A stretch of DNA of 19,543 nt, taken from Suillus spraguei (lineage: Eukaryota > Basidiomycota > Agaricomycetes > Boletales > Suillaceae). A program made the translations under genes and the position numbers. The first letter of the stretch is position 1, and each line of letters begins with the position of its first letter. Shown here piece after piece: positions 18,332 to 19,543 of this stretch. The DNA lies in NCBI GenBank assembly GCA_016800925.1, contig JABCPU010000980.1, forward strand, positions 1-19,543, in the 5' to 3' direction. Under the pieces are notes generated by a model. That model saw only the letters and a list, made by a program, of their open reading frames with translations. It searched no databases and had not been told where the DNA came from.

Positions 18332-18736
18332 TTGTGCGGATTTTTGACTTGGAGAAACAAAGACTCGACGTATGTTTCTCCCAATGTATTACTAAGACTT
18401 GTACGCGCTGTAGGTGAAAGAAAAGAACTTCGTGTCCCTATCACCCTTCACTCGCGTACTCGCTTAAAATCCGTCGACACCACCGCTGTATTGATTCAGG
18501 CGCAGCCAGGAACATTCATCTCTGAAGAGTTTGTGAAACTCCATCAAATCACACGACGAAAACTCAAAACACCGTTTCGAGTTACTACGGCAGATGGAAC
18601 TCTTATCAAAGGAGGACCAATCACACACTACTGTCTCCTAGTGGTCAAAATTGATGAACGAACCATGTATGGAAAATTCAATATCACCAAACTAGGAAGA
18701 AGAGATCAAATCCTTCTGGGAATTCCGTGGTTATGA
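18332..18736 (+). pseudogene. Retropepsin of the second gypsy element, active site out of frame
   Basis: The frame reads LRVPITLHS, DTTAVLIQAQPGTFISEEFV, FRVTTADGTLIKGG, then RDQILLGIPWL and a TGA (18734-18736). The flanks match a Ty3/gypsy aspartic protease, but the expected Asp-Ser-Gly motif reads IQAQP. The DNA GATTCAGGC (18493-18501) does encode Asp-Ser-Gly, in another frame, so two nearby indels shift only the catalytic segment. After the stop the frame continues AMNPNIDWAAVNTRPP, the normal downstream protease edge. It cannot be active as given. There is no true start codon; it would be part of a gag-pol product. Confidence 0.8.
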
Positions 18737-19543
18737 GCAATGAACCCAAATATAGATTGGGCTGCTGTGAACACTCGTCCTCCCTGAACAACAAAATCGC
18801 GACGATGAAATCAAAAATTGATATGGATACAGATCGGAAGAAGAATGGATTACCCCCATTTTCAATTGTCATTCAAAAAATGGCAACATTCCCGACTTCC
18901 AAGATCCCTCGTCATCCCTTCTATTCCTAACAATTCAGAATTGGAAGTACAAACACCACAAACCACCGATCCCTCGTGCAGAGAGCGCAAGAACGACTCC
19001 GAACCCGAGTATCGGGCCGGACCTGAACCTATTGAGCAACGACCAATAGAAGAACAGAAATATGGAAAAAGAAAGCAGAAGAAGAAATCCCTGGACGGAT
19101 ACAAACATACCAAAACTATCCAAGTTCTACGTTCCTCCGAAAAACTCTTCAATACTCCCTCAGCTTCAGTTGAAGAAATCCCCGATGAAGAAGAACTAAT
19201 GTCTGAAGACATTACGAAGAACCCGTGCCTTCGTTGATCCCAACAGATGATGATGACCAATTCAACACATGCAAGATGTCTGGCATGCGCCAGAAGTACG
19301 TGAAATTTCCTCCTATGAACTCGGAGATGGAGAATTTCTTGTGGAATACGACACTGATGGAGTTAGCATGAGAATCATAGAAGAAGTATCCATGGACACC
19401 CTCTCACACATGATGGAACTTCCCGACTCGAACAACTCCCCAACTATTCCACAATTCCCCTTCCCCCTCCGAAATACAGTAACAAAGCTCAGGAAATTCG
19501 CCACGGATGAGAAGAAAAGAAAAAGAAATCCTTCGGAAAGAAA
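18737..19543 (+). pseudogene. Protease-RT spacer of the second gypsy element, runs off window
   Basis: Charged, low-complexity linker read in more than one plus frame: NNSELEVQTPQTTDPSCRER, then SEPEYRAGPEPIEQRPIEEQ, a Lys-rich block (KRKQKKKS), ASVEEIPDEEELMSED (to 19237). Further on, another frame has VWHAPEVREISSYELGDGEF and DTLSHMMELPDSNNS, ending in a Lys-rich stretch at the window edge. No RT motif is reached. Such acidic spacers between protease and RT occur in fungal gypsy elements. Confidence 0.6.

Overview
This looks like a transposon-dense stretch of a filamentous fungal genome, most likely a basidiomycete (Agaricomycetes). The evidence is one gene with several introns of 50-57 nt at the left edge, and a chromodomain-bearing Ty3/gypsy retrotransposon of the fungal chromovirus type. 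All identifications are from reading the sequence; no database search was run.

Layout. 1-1151 (minus strand) holds the N-terminal and catalytic part of a sphingosine/long-chain-base kinase gene. Six exons can be traced from their splice sites, with two reading-frame breaks close together in exon 1. 1152-3330 is mostly unassigned and contains a small foldback and weak minus-strand coding remnants. From about 3340 to the end everything recognisable is repetitive or mobile. There are three tracts of decayed repeat rich in short dyads (3340-3824, 5890-6800, 7400-8014). A GGGAGAY minisatellite with an inverted cap lies at 5270-5543, followed by two matching 18-bp-stem hairpins (5695-5890). A gag-like ORF (8604-9316) is split by a solo LTR. 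A decayed minus-strand chromovirus pol (16864 down to about 10490) carries RT, RNase H, integrase and chromodomain. A second gypsy element (5' LTR, gag, protease, acidic spacer) on the plus strand starts at 16865 and runs off the window.

Seven solo LTRs (A 3829-4785, G 8019-8456, B 9317-10270, F 12481-15254 split, D 12961-13902, C 13950-14912, E 15717-16604) each start TGT and end ACA. All are flanked by 4-bp direct repeats centred on CG: CCGG (or its CCAG/CTGG decay form) for six, GCGT/GTGT for one. Deleting F or E together with one flank copy restores the pol reading frame, which supports these 4 bp being target-site duplications. The chromovirus was split by F and E; F was then split by D and C; the plus-strand gypsy element landed in the chromovirus RT.

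Throughout, differences between copies and losses of conserved residues are largely what CpG to TpG/CpA change would give: Arg to His/Cys, CGA to TGA stops, CCGG to CCAG/CTGG, and GACGGG to GATGGG/GACAGG in the minisatellite. This suggests a genome that methylates, and thereby mutates, its repeats. The most unusual observations are the apparent CCGG/NCGN insertion preference, the capped G-quadruplex-type minisatellite, the twin hairpins beside it, and a covarying hairpin conserved in six LTRs.
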